DNA of 64,000 nt from Chthoniobacter flavus. Lineage in GTDB: Bacteria; Verrucomicrobiota; Verrucomicrobiia; Chthoniobacterales; Chthoniobacteraceae. The DNA is taken from assembly GCA_945861435.1 (NCBI GenBank), contig CAMAUX010000023.1, positions 1-64,000 of the forward strand, in the 5' to 3' direction. This document shows positions 34,984 to 43,347 of the stretch, piece after piece; the stretch's first letter is position 1; every line of letters begins with the position of its first letter. The position numbers were made by a program, and so were the translations under genes. The notes beneath the pieces are model-generated. The model saw only the letters and a list, made by a program, of their open reading frames with translations. It searched no databases and was not told the origin of the DNA.

Positions 34984-36837
34984 GTGAGCTACACGGTTTT
35001 TGCCCGCAAATATCGGCCGCAAACGTTTGCCGACGTCGTCGGCCAGGAGCACATCACCACCACGCTCCAAAACGCCATCCAACAACAACGCCTCGCCCAC
35101 GCTTACATCTTCGTGGGCCCTCGCGGCACAGGGAAAACCTCCACCGCGCGCATCCTCGCCAAAGCCCTCAACTGCGTCCAAGGCCCCACCATCACCCCCT
35201 GCAACCAGTGCGATGTCTGCCGCGAAATCGCTGCGGGCACCAGCCTCGATGTCCTCGAGTTCGACGCCGCCTCCAACACCCAAGTCGACAAAATCCGCGA
35301 GATCATCATCGAAAACGTCCGCTACGCCCCCACCCGCGGAAAGTACAAACTCTACATCGTCGACGAAGTTCACATGCTCTCGAACTCGTCCTTCAACGCC
35401 CTCCTCAAAACCCTCGAGGAACCACCGGCTCACGTGAAGTTCGTCTTCGCCACCACCGACGTCCAAAAAGTCCCCACCACCATCCTCAGCCGCTGCCAGC
35501 GCTTCGATCTCAAACGCATCCCCGCCCAGCTCATCTCCTCCCATCTCCTCTCCATCGCCACCAAGGAATCCATCCAACTCTCCAACGCCGCCGCCGACTC
35601 CCTCGCCCGCGGCGCCGAGGGCGGCATGCGCGATGCAGAGTCCATGCTCGACCAACTCGTCGCCTTCTGCGGCAACCATATCGAGGAAAACGACGTCCTC
35701 CAAATCTTCGGCTTCACCGCTCGCGAAACCGTCTCCTCCCTCTGCGAACACCTCATCGCAGGCCAGATCCCAGAAGCCCTCCACCTCCTCCAACAACAGG
35801 CTGAGGCCGGCAAGGACCTCTCACGCCTCTTCGGCGACCTCATCACCCACCTCCGCAATCTCCTCGTCGCCAAGGCCGACCCCAAAGGCCTCTCCGCCGA
35901 CCTCGGCCCAGAGACCGTCGCCGCACTCCTCCAACAAGGCGAACGCCTCGAAATGACCCGCCTCCTCGAACTCATCGAACAGTTCGCAGAGGCCGAATCC
36001 CGCATCAAATGGGCCCCGGACAAAAAGATGCACTTCGAGATCGCCCTCATCCGGGCATCCCAAACCCTCCAGCAAGCCACCCTCACCGAGGTCCTTCAAG
36101 CCCTCAGCGCCATGGCTCAGGGCCAGCCCGTCCAATCACGCACCGCAACAAAGCCCTCGCTCAAACCCGAGCCCAAACCCGCCGCGCCCTCCCCCAAGCC
36201 CACCGCCGCTCCGGCTCCGAAACCTTCAGCCCCCCAACCCGCCTCCACACAGGCGCCCCCATGGGATCCCGCCCCCAACACCGCCGCCACCGCGAGCCCA
36301 GCCCCGGCTGCTCCTGCCATCCCTCCCAGCACCCCGGCCCCGGAGCCCACCAAAAAGACAAAGCCATCGGCAGTCACCACCCCAAAAGCCGAACCCGCTC
36401 CCGCTCCAGTCTCAGCCAAAGAAATCACACCGGAGCCACAACCGGCAACCGCCCCCCTCGCAGACTCCACCGACGCCGCGGCACTCTGGAAAGCACTCCT
36501 CGCTGAGGTTCAAAAGCAGCGTCCTCTCATCGCCGCGTGGGTGCGCGTCGGCACCCTCCTGGAACTCCACGCCGACACCGCCCTCATCGGCTTCCCTCCG
36601 GACGAAAGCCTCTCCCTCGAATACTGCGAACAACCCAACAATCGCACCCTCCTCGAGAACCTCATCCAGACCCTCCTCGGCCGCCCCGTCCGCATCAAAA
36701 TGGCCCTCAAGGAAGGCCTCGCCAGCGCCCCGGCTCCCGAACCCGAACGCCCGCGCGATCCCATGGAGGAATTCAAAAACGACCCCCTCATCCGCAAGGC
36801 ACTCGAAATCTTCAAGACCGAGATCCACCCCGCGTAA
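34984..36837 (+). CDS. dnaX: DNA polymerase III subunit tau (clamp loader)
   Basis: 617 residues from GTG 34984. FARKYRPQTFADVVGQEH opens the protein; Walker A GPRGTGKTSTARILAKALNC, a zinc finger built from CVQG and CNQCDVC, Walker B LYIVDEVHML, and sensor 1 ILSRCQRFDLKRI follow. A proline/alanine-rich linker (about 375-480) leads to a tau-type C-terminal domain. No slippery A6G heptamer was found in the linker, so a gamma form made by frameshifting is not supported. It forms an operon with ybaB 24 bp downstream. Confidence 0.95.
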   Translation: MSYTVFARKYRPQTFADVVGQEHITTTLQNAIQQQRLAHAYIFVGPRGTGKTSTARILAKALNCVQGPTITPCNQCDVCREIAAGTSLDVLEFDAASNTQVDKIREIIIENVRYAPTRGKYKLYIVDEVHMLSNSSFNALLKTLEEPPAHVKFVFATTDVQKVPTTILSRCQRFDLKRIPAQLISSHLLSIATKESIQLSNAAADSLARGAEGGMRDAESMLDQLVAFCGNHIEENDVLQIFGFTARETVSSLCEHLIAGQIPEALHLLQQQAEAGKDLSRLFGDLITHLRNLLVAKADPKGLSADLGPETVAALLQQGERLEMTRLLELIEQFAEAESRIKWAPDKKMHFEIALIRASQTLQQATLTEVLQALSAMAQGQPVQSRTATKPSLKPEPKPAAPSPKPTAAPAPKPSAPQPASTQAPPWDPAPNTAATASPAPAAPAIPPSTPAPEPTKKTKPSAVTTPKAEPAPAPVSAKEITPEPQPATAPLADSTDAAALWKALLAEVQKQRPLIAAWVRVGTLLELHADTALIGFPPDESLSLEYCEQPNNRTLLENLIQTLLGRPVRIKMALKEGLASAPAPEPERPRDPMEEFKNDPLIRKALEIFKTEIHPA

Positions 36838-36861
36838 TCCACGCCCACCACACTCCCTTTT

Positions 36862-37176
36862 ATGAACCTGAAAAAAATGATGCAGCAGGCCAGCAAGCTA
36901 CAGGAACAGATGGCCCAAACTCAGGCCGACCTCGCTTCCAAGACCGTCACCGCCACCGCTGGCGGCGGCAAAGTCTCCGTCGTCGCCAACGGCGCGGGCG
37001 ACGTCGTCTCCATCAAGATCAGCAAAGACGTCGTCGATCCCGAAGACGTCGAGATGCTCGAAGAACTCGTCCTCACCGGCGTGCGCAAGGCGATCGAAGA
37101 GGGCAAAAACCTCGCCCAATCCGAAATGAGCCGCCTCACCTCCGGCATGGGCCTCCCTCCGGGGCTCGGTTTCTAG
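36862..37176 (+). CDS. Nucleoid-associated protein, YbaB/EbfC family
   Basis: 104 residues: MNLKKMMQQASKLQEQMAQT, a central VTATAGGGKVSVVANGAGDVVSIKIS strand region, and the helix EDVEMLEELVLTGVRKAIEEGK. It binds DNA as a tweezer-like dimer. The dnaX-ybaB pair is widely conserved, but recR, which usually follows, is absent here. Confidence 0.93.
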   Translation: MNLKKMMQQASKLQEQMAQTQADLASKTVTATAGGGKVSVVANGAGDVVSIKISKDVVDPEDVEMLEELVLTGVRKAIEEGKNLAQSEMSRLTSGMGLPPGLGF

Positions 37177-37188
37177 CCTCCAAACATC

Positions 37189-37228
37189 AGCCTCGGCCTC
37201 CGGGGCTCCAAAAACGGCCGCCGAGGCT
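37189..37228 (+). terminator. Hairpin after ybaB
   Basis: AGCCTCGGC (37189-37197) pairs perfectly with GCCGAGGCT (37220-37228), starting 13 nt after the ybaB stop. There is no T-run, so it may be a weak terminator or an mRNA end-protecting stem. Confidence 0.45.
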
Positions 37229-37287
37229 CAATTCACAATGGGTCAAACCGACCTTTTGGTTCACTCAGGGCCTCTCTATCGGTCTTC

Positions 37288-37356
37288 CGGGTCATGGTTT
37301 TGTTTTGGGTTCGGGTCGCTTACTCGTTCCCGACCCTACCATGACCCGCTTTTTTT
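37288..37356 (+). terminator. Nested hairpin followed by seven T residues
   Basis: An 11-bp perfect outer stem CGGGTCATGGT / ACCATGACCCG (37288-37298 and 37338-37348) encloses a second 6-bp stem GGGTCG / CGACCC (37313-37318 and 37331-37336). TTTTTTT follows at 37350-37356. It looks like a strong intrinsic terminator for dnaX-ybaB transcription. The large, branched form could also be a small RNA. Confidence 0.6.
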
Positions 37357-37537
37357 GCAGAACTCGTAGGATACTACCGGACCGGCACATCACTGGCCTA
37401 CGATTCTCTCTTTAAAGGCCGAGCATCCCGCGGTTCCGAACCCGAGCTCCAGCCGCCTGAATCCAGCCGACCCTTTGGATGTCATGCGGAGCCGATGGAT
37501 GGAAGACGAACCGCAAACCGTCACCACAAAAGAACCT

Positions 37538-37705
37538 ATGCCGCTCTACGAATACGTCTGCCGCAAATGCCAGCACCAGTTCGCTGAGATCCTCACCCTC
37601 AAGGAACGCGGAACAGCCAAGGTGGAATGCCCAAAGTGCAAGAGCACCGAACTCGACAAAGTCATCGAACCCTTCTTCGCCAGAACACCCAGCAAAACAC
37701 ACTGA
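37538..37705 (+). CDS. FmdB-family zinc-ribbon protein
   Basis: 55 residues from ATG 37538, the usual FmdB start MPLYEYVCRKCQHQF; the frame extends upstream but without similarity. Two CxxC pairs (CRKC, CPKC) form a zinc ribbon. The family is a putative regulatory protein with no settled function. It stands alone after the dnaX-ybaB terminator region, facing the acyltransferase gene. Confidence 0.85.
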   Translation: MPLYEYVCRKCQHQFAEILTLKERGTAKVECPKCKSTELDKVIEPFFARTPSKTH

Positions 37706-37806
37706 GACGGCATCCAATCAATGGATCCCCCAACCGCCACCATGGTCCGGTCCCGCGCTGGAGGGGCGTGAATCGGGAGAAACGCAGGGATCAAACAAAC
37801 ACCGCG

Positions 37807-39240
37807 TCACCGGACCTGAACCCCAGCTCCGTCCGGTCTTACCACCGACTCCACTGGCGTCGCCGCAGCCACACTCGGCGGCCGATATCCGGCAATCTTC
37901 AGGAGCACGCTGGCCACCACGCAAACCAACGAGAGCTGCACAGCCTGAAGACTGAACCAGTTCGCACTCCCCGGCCACGGATAGAAAAGAAAGCGGGTCA
38001 CCACCACGAACATCATCAGATACGCACCACCCTGAACCAAACGCACCCAGCGCGGCCCCCCACCAACCCCCGCCGTAACCGCGACAGCCTCCACTGCCCG
38101 CCCGCCACGAGAGCTCAGTTTCACCCCGGAACCACCGAGGAGCCACGAGGGAAAGGCCGGCACAAGACGCAACACGAGCGGTTTGAGCCAGTCATTCGCA
38201 GGCCGTTCCACCAAACGACTCATCAACCAGGCCAGCCCAAACACGATCGGAAAACTCTTCAGAAAAACCAACAGCGGCACATCCGATTCCAGCGCAAATA
38301 CCAAAGAAATCGGCCACCCAAACAAATAAATCCCGTACGAAAGATCCCCCATCTTCTCCACCATTCGGGACACAGGGCCGGGCCTCTGCCCAAGGTAGGC
38401 CAGCAGGAACGGGCCGCTGAATGCGAACACCACATGCTGGAGGCTGAACGCCAGCGCCCCGATGGTTACCCCCAACGCCACCTTCACCGCCGCCCCTGAG
38501 AGCCCCCACCTCTTCTGCCACGCGTAGTACACCACTCCGCCAAAGAAATACGGCAGCGTCTTGTCCAGCATCGCCATCGGGATCTGTACCGCCCCCATCG
38601 GATCATCCCTCCAGTTCACCGTCACCCACCCCATCTTAGTCCCCACCACGGAAACCAGCGCCAGAGCCAACCCGGCCACCGCAACCCACGAATCCCGGCG
38701 CAGCAGCATGAAGAGCGACAGCAAGAACAAGTAATAGACCATCTCGTAAGAAATCGTCCAAAGCGCCCCGTTCATGTAACCGGCCAACTCCCGGTGCCGG
38801 GATGCCGCCAAAGGCAATTCCCCGTAATCGTTCATATACCCCACCGAATTCACAATCGACGTCCAAGCCTTCGAGGAACACAGGTTCTCCCAGAAACCCA
38901 CCGGCGAAAGAAACGGCGCGATTACCAGAAACATCACCAAAATCGCAAAGCAGAACCCCGGAACGATCCGCAGCAACCGGTTCACCAGAAACCGCAGCGG
39001 ATCCGCATTCTGATCCAGACTGCGAGTCAGAAGAAACCCGCTCATGATGAAAAAAATCCTCACCGCATAATCCCCGAGGCTGTTCCCCACGCCCAAAAGC
39101 GTCGCCAAAGGATCCGATGCCCTTTCGCCCAGCGCGATCGGATAACAATGCGACAACACCACCCCCCACGCCGCCACAAAGCGAACCCCGTCAAACCCGG
39201 AAAACCCGGTGCCACCCGAACGTTTGGAGTGGGCTTTCAC
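37807..39240 (-). CDS. Membrane acyltransferase (Acyltransferase_3/OafA family)
   Basis: The conserved part begins GFSGFDGVRFVAAWGVVLSHCYPIAL, so the start is taken at GTG 39240 (477 residues). The much longer open frame upstream crosses the intron fragment and repeats and is not coding. About ten transmembrane helices follow; catalytic-site features are the Arg in GVRFVAA, the His in VVLSHC, RIFFIMSGFLLTRSL, and NRLLRIVPGF. Such enzymes O-acetylate surface sugars. It is not linked to the polysaccharide cluster. The start is uncertain, as no good ribosome site is seen. Confidence 0.82.
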   Translation of the reverse strand: MKAHSKRSGGTGFSGFDGVRFVAAWGVVLSHCYPIALGERASDPLATLLGVGNSLGDYAVRIFFIMSGFLLTRSLDQNADPLRFLVNRLLRIVPGFCFAILVMFLVIAPFLSPVGFWENLCSSKAWTSIVNSVGYMNDYGELPLAASRHRELAGYMNGALWTISYEMVYYLFLLSLFMLLRRDSWVAVAGLALALVSVVGTKMGWVTVNWRDDPMGAVQIPMAMLDKTLPYFFGGVVYYAWQKRWGLSGAAVKVALGVTIGALAFSLQHVVFAFSGPFLLAYLGQRPGPVSRMVEKMGDLSYGIYLFGWPISLVFALESDVPLLVFLKSFPIVFGLAWLMSRLVERPANDWLKPLVLRLVPAFPSWLLGGSGVKLSSRGGRAVEAVAVTAGVGGGPRWVRLVQGGAYLMMFVVVTRFLFYPWPGSANWFSLQAVQLSLVCVVASVLLKIAGYRPPSVAAATPVESVVRPDGAGVQVR

Positions 39241-39414
39241 AGGCAGCTTGCAATTCCTTGAGCGTACACGCCGGACATCATGGACACCCGCCCGACGGAC
39301 TGACAAGGCCAGTTCCAGTGGCCCAATTGCGCAATGGACGCCAACCAGATCCTCTTTCCCACTCGCGAAGGGAATCCATGAGCATTCTCTTCTTCTTTTT
39401 TCTCCTTCTTTTTT

Positions 39415-39428
39415 CAATAGGGACAGGC
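39415..39428 (+). repeat. ATAGGGACAGGC motif, copy 8, interrupted by the intron
   Basis: CAATAGGGACAGGC ends exactly where the group II intron 5' end GTGCG begins. Confidence 0.75.
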
Positions 39429-39849
39429 GTGCGCCGGAGAATGCGGTGCTCAAGCGGGTGAAAGTCCCGTCTGCCGAGTGGGCTGTATGCGGCAGTGATG
39501 AGTCGGGAACTGCGTCGCCGTGAGGCGGGGTGGAGAGCAACCGATTCAAGACAGCCAGGCCGTAATGAAAATGAACCACAGATGAGCGTCGAAAACTTCC
39601 TCTCAGAGCCAGCCGAGCCGATGCCTGTCGGTGAGCCGAACGCAGTGAGACAGACTGCCGCAGGCAGCCCGTAGGGTGCGAAGCATCAACGCCAGCGAGG
39701 TCAGCCCAAGAGCAACAGTCCGGCTGACGCAACCTCTGAGGGCGTATTCGTGGACGGCATGGTTGGAAATGACACCGAGATAAACCGGGAGATCTGCTCG
39801 GGCGGGGCGAAAGCCTCAACCGCCGCTTCAAGCCTGTACGCAGGTAAGG
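39429..39849 (+). ncRNA. Group II intron, 5' fragment (no reverse transcriptase, no domain V)
   Basis: The sequence starts GTGCG, the group II 5' consensus, and continues with the characteristic GCGGGTGAAAGTCCCGTC element. Further on come GAGTCGGGAACTGCGTCGCC and GGCGGGGTGGAGAGCAACCG of domain I, and a domain III-like GGGGCGAAAGCCTC. No intron-encoded protein and no domain V (usually GAGCCGTATG and CGTACGGTTC) follow. The element stops against a motif copy at 39850, so it is a truncated, probably splicing-dead remnant. Assignment is by recognition of conserved intron elements, not by folding. Confidence 0.75.
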
Positions 39850-39884
39850 GATAGCGGATAGGGACAGGCAATTTCTCCACTCTG
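39850..39884 (+). repeat. ATAGGGACAGGC motif, copy 9
   Basis: GATAGCGGATAGGGACAGGC then AATTTCTCCACTCTG, directly after the intron remnant. The 35-bp form recurs at 39999 and 40186. Confidence 0.88.
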
Positions 39885-39998
39885 TTGAGCCAGCCGCCAA
39901 CCACCTCCAACGCAGCGCGATCCCTCGCCCTCTGCTCGTCCTACCCCACCCCCACCGTCCGCGTCAGCAGATTCTGGGAAAACGCGAAATGCGCATTG
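39885..39998. other. Scrap between two motif copies
   Basis: On the minus strand one frame reads FAFSQNLLTRTVGVG and then a stop, which looks like the C-terminal end of some protein without the rest. I do not recognise the source gene. It resembles the gene scraps at 6.9-7.6 kb in being bounded by motif copies. Confidence 0.4.
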
Positions 39999-40372
39999 AT
40001 AGCGGATAGGGACAGGCAATTTCTCCACTCTGCCTCTCCTCCCAACGCCCTGCCTTGGAGCCCCCCCTTGTAGCCGATAGGGACCCCCTGCCACCGCGCC
40101 CACGCTCAAACACCTCTCCACATACCGCAACACCCTCCGCAGCTCACGCCTCTGCGCGGCATCGGAACTCCGAGAAATGGTAAGGGATAGCGGATAGGGA
40201 CAGGCAATTTCTCCACTCTGCCTCTCCTCCCAGCGCCCTGCCTTGGAGCCCCCCTTGTAGCCGATAGGGACCCCCGCCACCGCGCCCACGCTCAAACAGA
40301 CCTCTCCACATACCGCAACACCCTCCGCAGCTCACGCCTCTGCGCGGCATCGGAACTCCGAGAAATGGAGAA
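39999..40372 (+). repeat. 187-bp tandem duplication with motif copies
   Basis: Two copies, about 39999-40185 and 40186-40372, are nearly identical apart from small indels. Each contains the 35-bp motif (39999-40033; 40186-40220), a CTGCCTTGGAGCCCCC block, a TGTAGCCGATAGGGAC half-motif (40069-40084; 40256-40271), and about 80 bp from the 3' end of the hypothetical gene at 40292-40669. A 2-bp difference (CAAACACCTC versus CAAACAGACCTC) changes that gene's reading frame at its stop. Confidence 0.88.
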
Positions 40373-40669
40373 CTCCAACAACGTCACCAGACTGTTCGCC
40401 AACCCCAGTGCGTTGAGTGCATCCGCATCCACCCCCTCAATCGGCGCCAATGGGGCAAGTCCGACCATTTCCCGGACATGCCCGTAATTTTTTCGTAGCC
40501 ACTCGATGAGTTGCGCATGGCTGAGTCGCCCGTCCTCCAAAGGACAACCGCTCGCCAGACAGACCTTCACAAACGCCCGGCTCACCCGGGCGTGGTGACA
40601 TAGCTGCTCCACCGGAAGCGGAATGAAGTCCTCCGGCCCAAACTGAATCATCGCAGGGGAACGTTGCAT
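40292..40669 (-). CDS. Hypothetical protein with possible HTH segment
   Basis: 125 residues from ATG 40669. A helical region IPLPVEQLCHHARVSRAF followed by VKVCLASGCPLEDGRLSHAQLIEWL resembles a MerR/CbpM-like helix-turn-helix. The C-terminal half (NALGLANSLVTLLEFSI, then RRELRRVLRYVERSV) is helical. I do not recognise a family. The last roughly 27 codons are duplicated downstream in the tandem repeat, where the reading frame is shifted. No good ribosome site is seen, so the start is uncertain. Confidence 0.55.
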   Translation of the reverse strand: MQRSPAMIQFGPEDFIPLPVEQLCHHARVSRAFVKVCLASGCPLEDGRLSHAQLIEWLRKNYGHVREMVGLAPLAPIEGVDADALNALGLANSLVTLLEFSISRSSDAAQRRELRRVLRYVERSV

Positions 40670-40780
40670 GGAACTCAATGAAGCATAGAGCGCGCCACTC
40701 CCGCGCAGATCCATTGCGCCGCGTCACGACACCAGCCTCCCATTTGACGCCCAATCCCACCCCATGCAAAAGTACAACCC

Positions 40781-41602
40781 GTGCGCCACCTCCCCTCACT
40801 CCTCATCCCGCTCTGCATCCTCGTTTGCAACGCATTCCCCATCCCGAGCGCAAGCACCGCTCACGCCGCCACTGGGACTACCGAGGAGTCCCAGTCCAAA
40901 GCTCCCAACCAGCGCGACGCCCTAACCCTATTCAACAAAGCCGACCGCGAGTTGAACTTCGCATGGACCGCACTCAAGAAAGCCATCGAATCCTCCGCAC
41001 CACTGGAATACCGCACCCTGCTCCAGTCTCAGCGCTCTTGGGCCGAATACCGCGACCGTCTCGCCCGCTCCCCGCTTTTCATGGGACCAAAAAACAACGC
41101 TCCGTGGCGGATGCAGGTAGGACTCGAGACCGGCGCCATCTTCAGAAAGGATTCCGCTGCCTACCTCGCCACCGCGGCGGACATGAACTCAGAGCGGGCC
41201 GAATTCCTCAACCGCCTCGTCAAACACCGCGAGTCCGACACCATCGACGGCGTCTGGTCCGACGGCATCGGGGGCCGCCTCCTCCTTATGCAGGAACCCG
41301 GCGGAATGCGTTTCGCATTTTCCGTCATTCGCGGTGAAGACAACCGACCGGGCACCATCGCCGGAAAAGCTCTCTGGAACAAACCCATCGGCTGGTTCAG
41401 TGACAGCGGAAGACTCCCTTCCAAGGCTGCAGAAACAAGTCTCAGCTTCGTTCTCGACGCCTTTAAGATCCAAGTCGTCGGAGCCAACACCCTGTTCTAC
41501 CACGAGACACCTGCAGCCTTCGACGGCGCCTATTACAAAACCGAGTCTCTCGACGACGCCACCAGGGCAGAGCTGCTGAAAACAAGCCTGCCCGTCAAAT
41601 AG
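40781..41602 (+). CDS. Secreted protein with LprI-like (DUF1311) N-terminal domain
   Basis: 273 residues from GTG 40781, with a signal peptide (SLLIPLCILVCNAFPIPSAS). Residues about 48-95 (ALTLFNKADRELNFAWTALKKA, QRSWAEYRDRLA) match the lysozyme-inhibitor LprI/DUF1311 pattern. The C-terminal 120 residues (DGVWSDGIGGRLLLMQEPGG and so on) form a second beta-rich domain I cannot name. It probably acts in the periplasm; an inhibitor role is inferred from the family only. The gene stands alone, convergent with nrdB. Confidence 0.65.
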   Translation: MRHLPSLLIPLCILVCNAFPIPSASTAHAATGTTEESQSKAPNQRDALTLFNKADRELNFAWTALKKAIESSAPLEYRTLLQSQRSWAEYRDRLARSPLFMGPKNNAPWRMQVGLETGAIFRKDSAAYLATAADMNSERAEFLNRLVKHRESDTIDGVWSDGIGGRLLLMQEPGGMRFAFSVIRGEDNRPGTIAGKALWNKPIGWFSDSGRLPSKAAETSLSFVLDAFKIQVVGANTLFYHETPAAFDGAYYKTESLDDATRAELLKTSLPVK

Positions 41603-41719
41603 CTCAAATCCTCGGACCCCGGCTCACCTCGGCCAAACTCCACCGACAGCCCCACAACCCAACACCGCTGGGCAAACTAATCGGCAAAAAACCGGACAAA
41701 CCGAAGGCCGGAACCGCCG

Positions 41720-42901
41720 TCAGATCAGGTCGTCTTCGTTGGAGTTCGTGACGCTTCCGCTGGTCTGATACTCCGTCACGCGCGTCTCGAAGAAGTTCTT
41801 CTCCTTCTTCAAAAAAATCACCTCATCCAACCAGAGGAAGGGGTTGTCCTTCACCTTGGAGAGCGTCGGTAACCCAACCCCGGCAAGGCGCCTGTCTGCG
41901 TTGTAGTCCACATAGTCCAAGAACTCACGCTGGCTCATCCCCACCGTATCCTCGGGCAGACAGTCCCTCACAAACTCCTTCTCCAACTCCACACCCTGCT
42001 TCATGAAGTCCACCAGTTCCTGCCGGAACTCGGGAGTCCACACATCCGGATTCTCCTGCACCAACTGCTGGATCAGGAACCGCCCAAGGGCGATGTGGTT
42101 GGATTCATCACGCAGCGTGTACTGAAACATCTGCCCAATCCCCGTCATCTTGTTCTGCCGATGCAACGACAGAATCATCGCGAACAACGCGTAAAACTGC
42201 GTGCCCTCCATCACCTGCGTGATCCCAAAAAGCGCCTTCGTGAACTTCTGCTTGTTCTCCGTCTTCGTCAGGTCGATGCCCATCTTCAACTCCGGCATGC
42301 TGCGCATGATGAAGTCGTTCTTGCGCCGAATACTCGGAATGTCCTGAAACCTCGCAGTCACCTCGTCCAAATCAATGTTCAGACTGCCGATGATGTGCAG
42401 CAGCGAGTCCATGTGAATCGACTCCTCCGCGATATGCCGCAGCGACGCATGCTTGAGTTCCGCCGCACTCAAGTTGTCCTCAATCACGTGCAACACCGAA
42501 TCCCCCACAATCCCCTCGGCTGCGGAGAAGTAACCCACTCCCATCTCAATGATCCACCGCTCCTTCGGCGACAAAGCGTTCGAATTCCACTGGGTGCAGT
42601 CCTTCGTCATGTCAATCACGTCCGGCTCCCAATGGTTCGCCTTCATCTGCTTATAAATCCTGTACGCCTCGTGGTACTTCAGCGGCAGCACATTGAGTTC
42701 CGCACTCCGGTGCCCGTTGATCACACGCTTGCCCGCAATCCGCTCGCGCGCCTTGTCCTTGTTCAACCGAAACGTCTTCCCCCCCAGCGTGTACACCACG
42801 TGGTTCCCCTCCTCTCGCACCAACGTCTCGGCCGTGGGGTCGATTCCTTCAATGAGATCAGGGGGTAGGGTGGGTAGGGTGGGTAGGGTGGCTGTGCTCA
42901 T
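41720..42901 (-). CDS. nrdB: Ribonucleoside-diphosphate reductase subunit beta, class Ic-like
   Basis: 393 residues. The segment LPLKYHEAYRIYKQMKANHWEP and the C-terminal NPFLWLDEVIFLKKEKNFFETRVTEYQ match the Chlamydia-type R2. Metal ligands are visible: Glu129 (YFSAAEG), Glu160 and His163 (AEESIHMDS), Glu in VMEGTQF, and Glu and His in RDESNHI. The first ligand is Glu, not Asp. The residue where class Ia enzymes carry the radical Tyr (E-x-x-H-x3-Y) is Leu167. Both traits fit a tyrosyl-radical-independent Mn/Fe (Ic) or related enzyme. The large subunit nrdA is not in the window. Confidence 0.93.
   Translation of the reverse strand: MSTATLPTLPTLPPDLIEGIDPTAETLVREEGNHVVYTLGGKTFRLNKDKARERIAGKRVINGHRSAELNVLPLKYHEAYRIYKQMKANHWEPDVIDMTKDCTQWNSNALSPKERWIIEMGVGYFSAAEGIVGDSVLHVIEDNLSAAELKHASLRHIAEESIHMDSLLHIIGSLNIDLDEVTARFQDIPSIRRKNDFIMRSMPELKMGIDLTKTENKQKFTKALFGITQVMEGTQFYALFAMILSLHRQNKMTGIGQMFQYTLRDESNHIALGRFLIQQLVQENPDVWTPEFRQELVDFMKQGVELEKEFVRDCLPEDTVGMSQREFLDYVDYNADRRLAGVGLPTLSKVKDNPFLWLDEVIFLKKEKNFFETRVTEYQTSGSVTNSNEDDLI
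42861..42890 (+). other. G-rich tract with quadruplex potential at the nrdB start
   Basis: The plus strand has GGGGGTAGGGTGGGTAGGG and further GGG runs, five or more tracts separated by one or two bases. It encodes the LPTLPTLPP repeat at the start of NrdB and lies on the template strand of that gene. Confidence 0.6.
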
Positions 42902-43347
42902 GGCAGATGAATTTTGGACGATTTACAGAATTTACTCGGAGATTTTTTGAACGGGGATTGCGCAGCTGGTGAAGGATCAAAGTCAAAACCCACTCACGTA
43001 CTGAGAACTGGAGAGCACCAACCGAGAAGCCCGGCGCCGATCCGCAATCCCTCCGCACGCATCCCAACCAGCACGCAATCAACACAGACCATTCACCAAC
43101 CACCAAATCACATGCTCGTTTCAGAACAACGTCCGCAGTAACTGCACACGGCAACACGGGCAACACGGCCAAGCACCCCATATCTTGTGGGCACAGCCAA
43201 TTCCTCCACTACCCATAGTGCCTGACGAGCAAGGTGTCAACTGACCACCTACCAGAAATTCTCCCACCCGCCCCTCCTCCGCTCCCCCAGCAAAAACCAA
43301 CTCTCCGCTTCCCATTCCTCCCCCCCCATCAGTAGTCTCCCTGATCC
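42902..43347. promoter_or_regulatory. Divergent region between nrdB and scpA
   Basis: 446 bp without a credible gene. It must contain the promoters of nrdB (minus) and scpA (plus). The part nearest nrdB is AT-rich (42910-42950). I found no clear NrdR box pair, and no other structure besides a short CAACACGG direct repeat near 43150. Confidence 0.45.

Noticed and set aside
36117-36430. Programmed frameshift site in dnaX
   Set aside because: No A-rich slippery heptamer followed by a stem was found in the linker, so only the full-length product is supported.
39241-39900. Long N-terminal extension of the acyltransferase frame
   Set aside because: It runs through the group II intron fragment and the repeat motif on the opposite strand; no part resembles a protein family.
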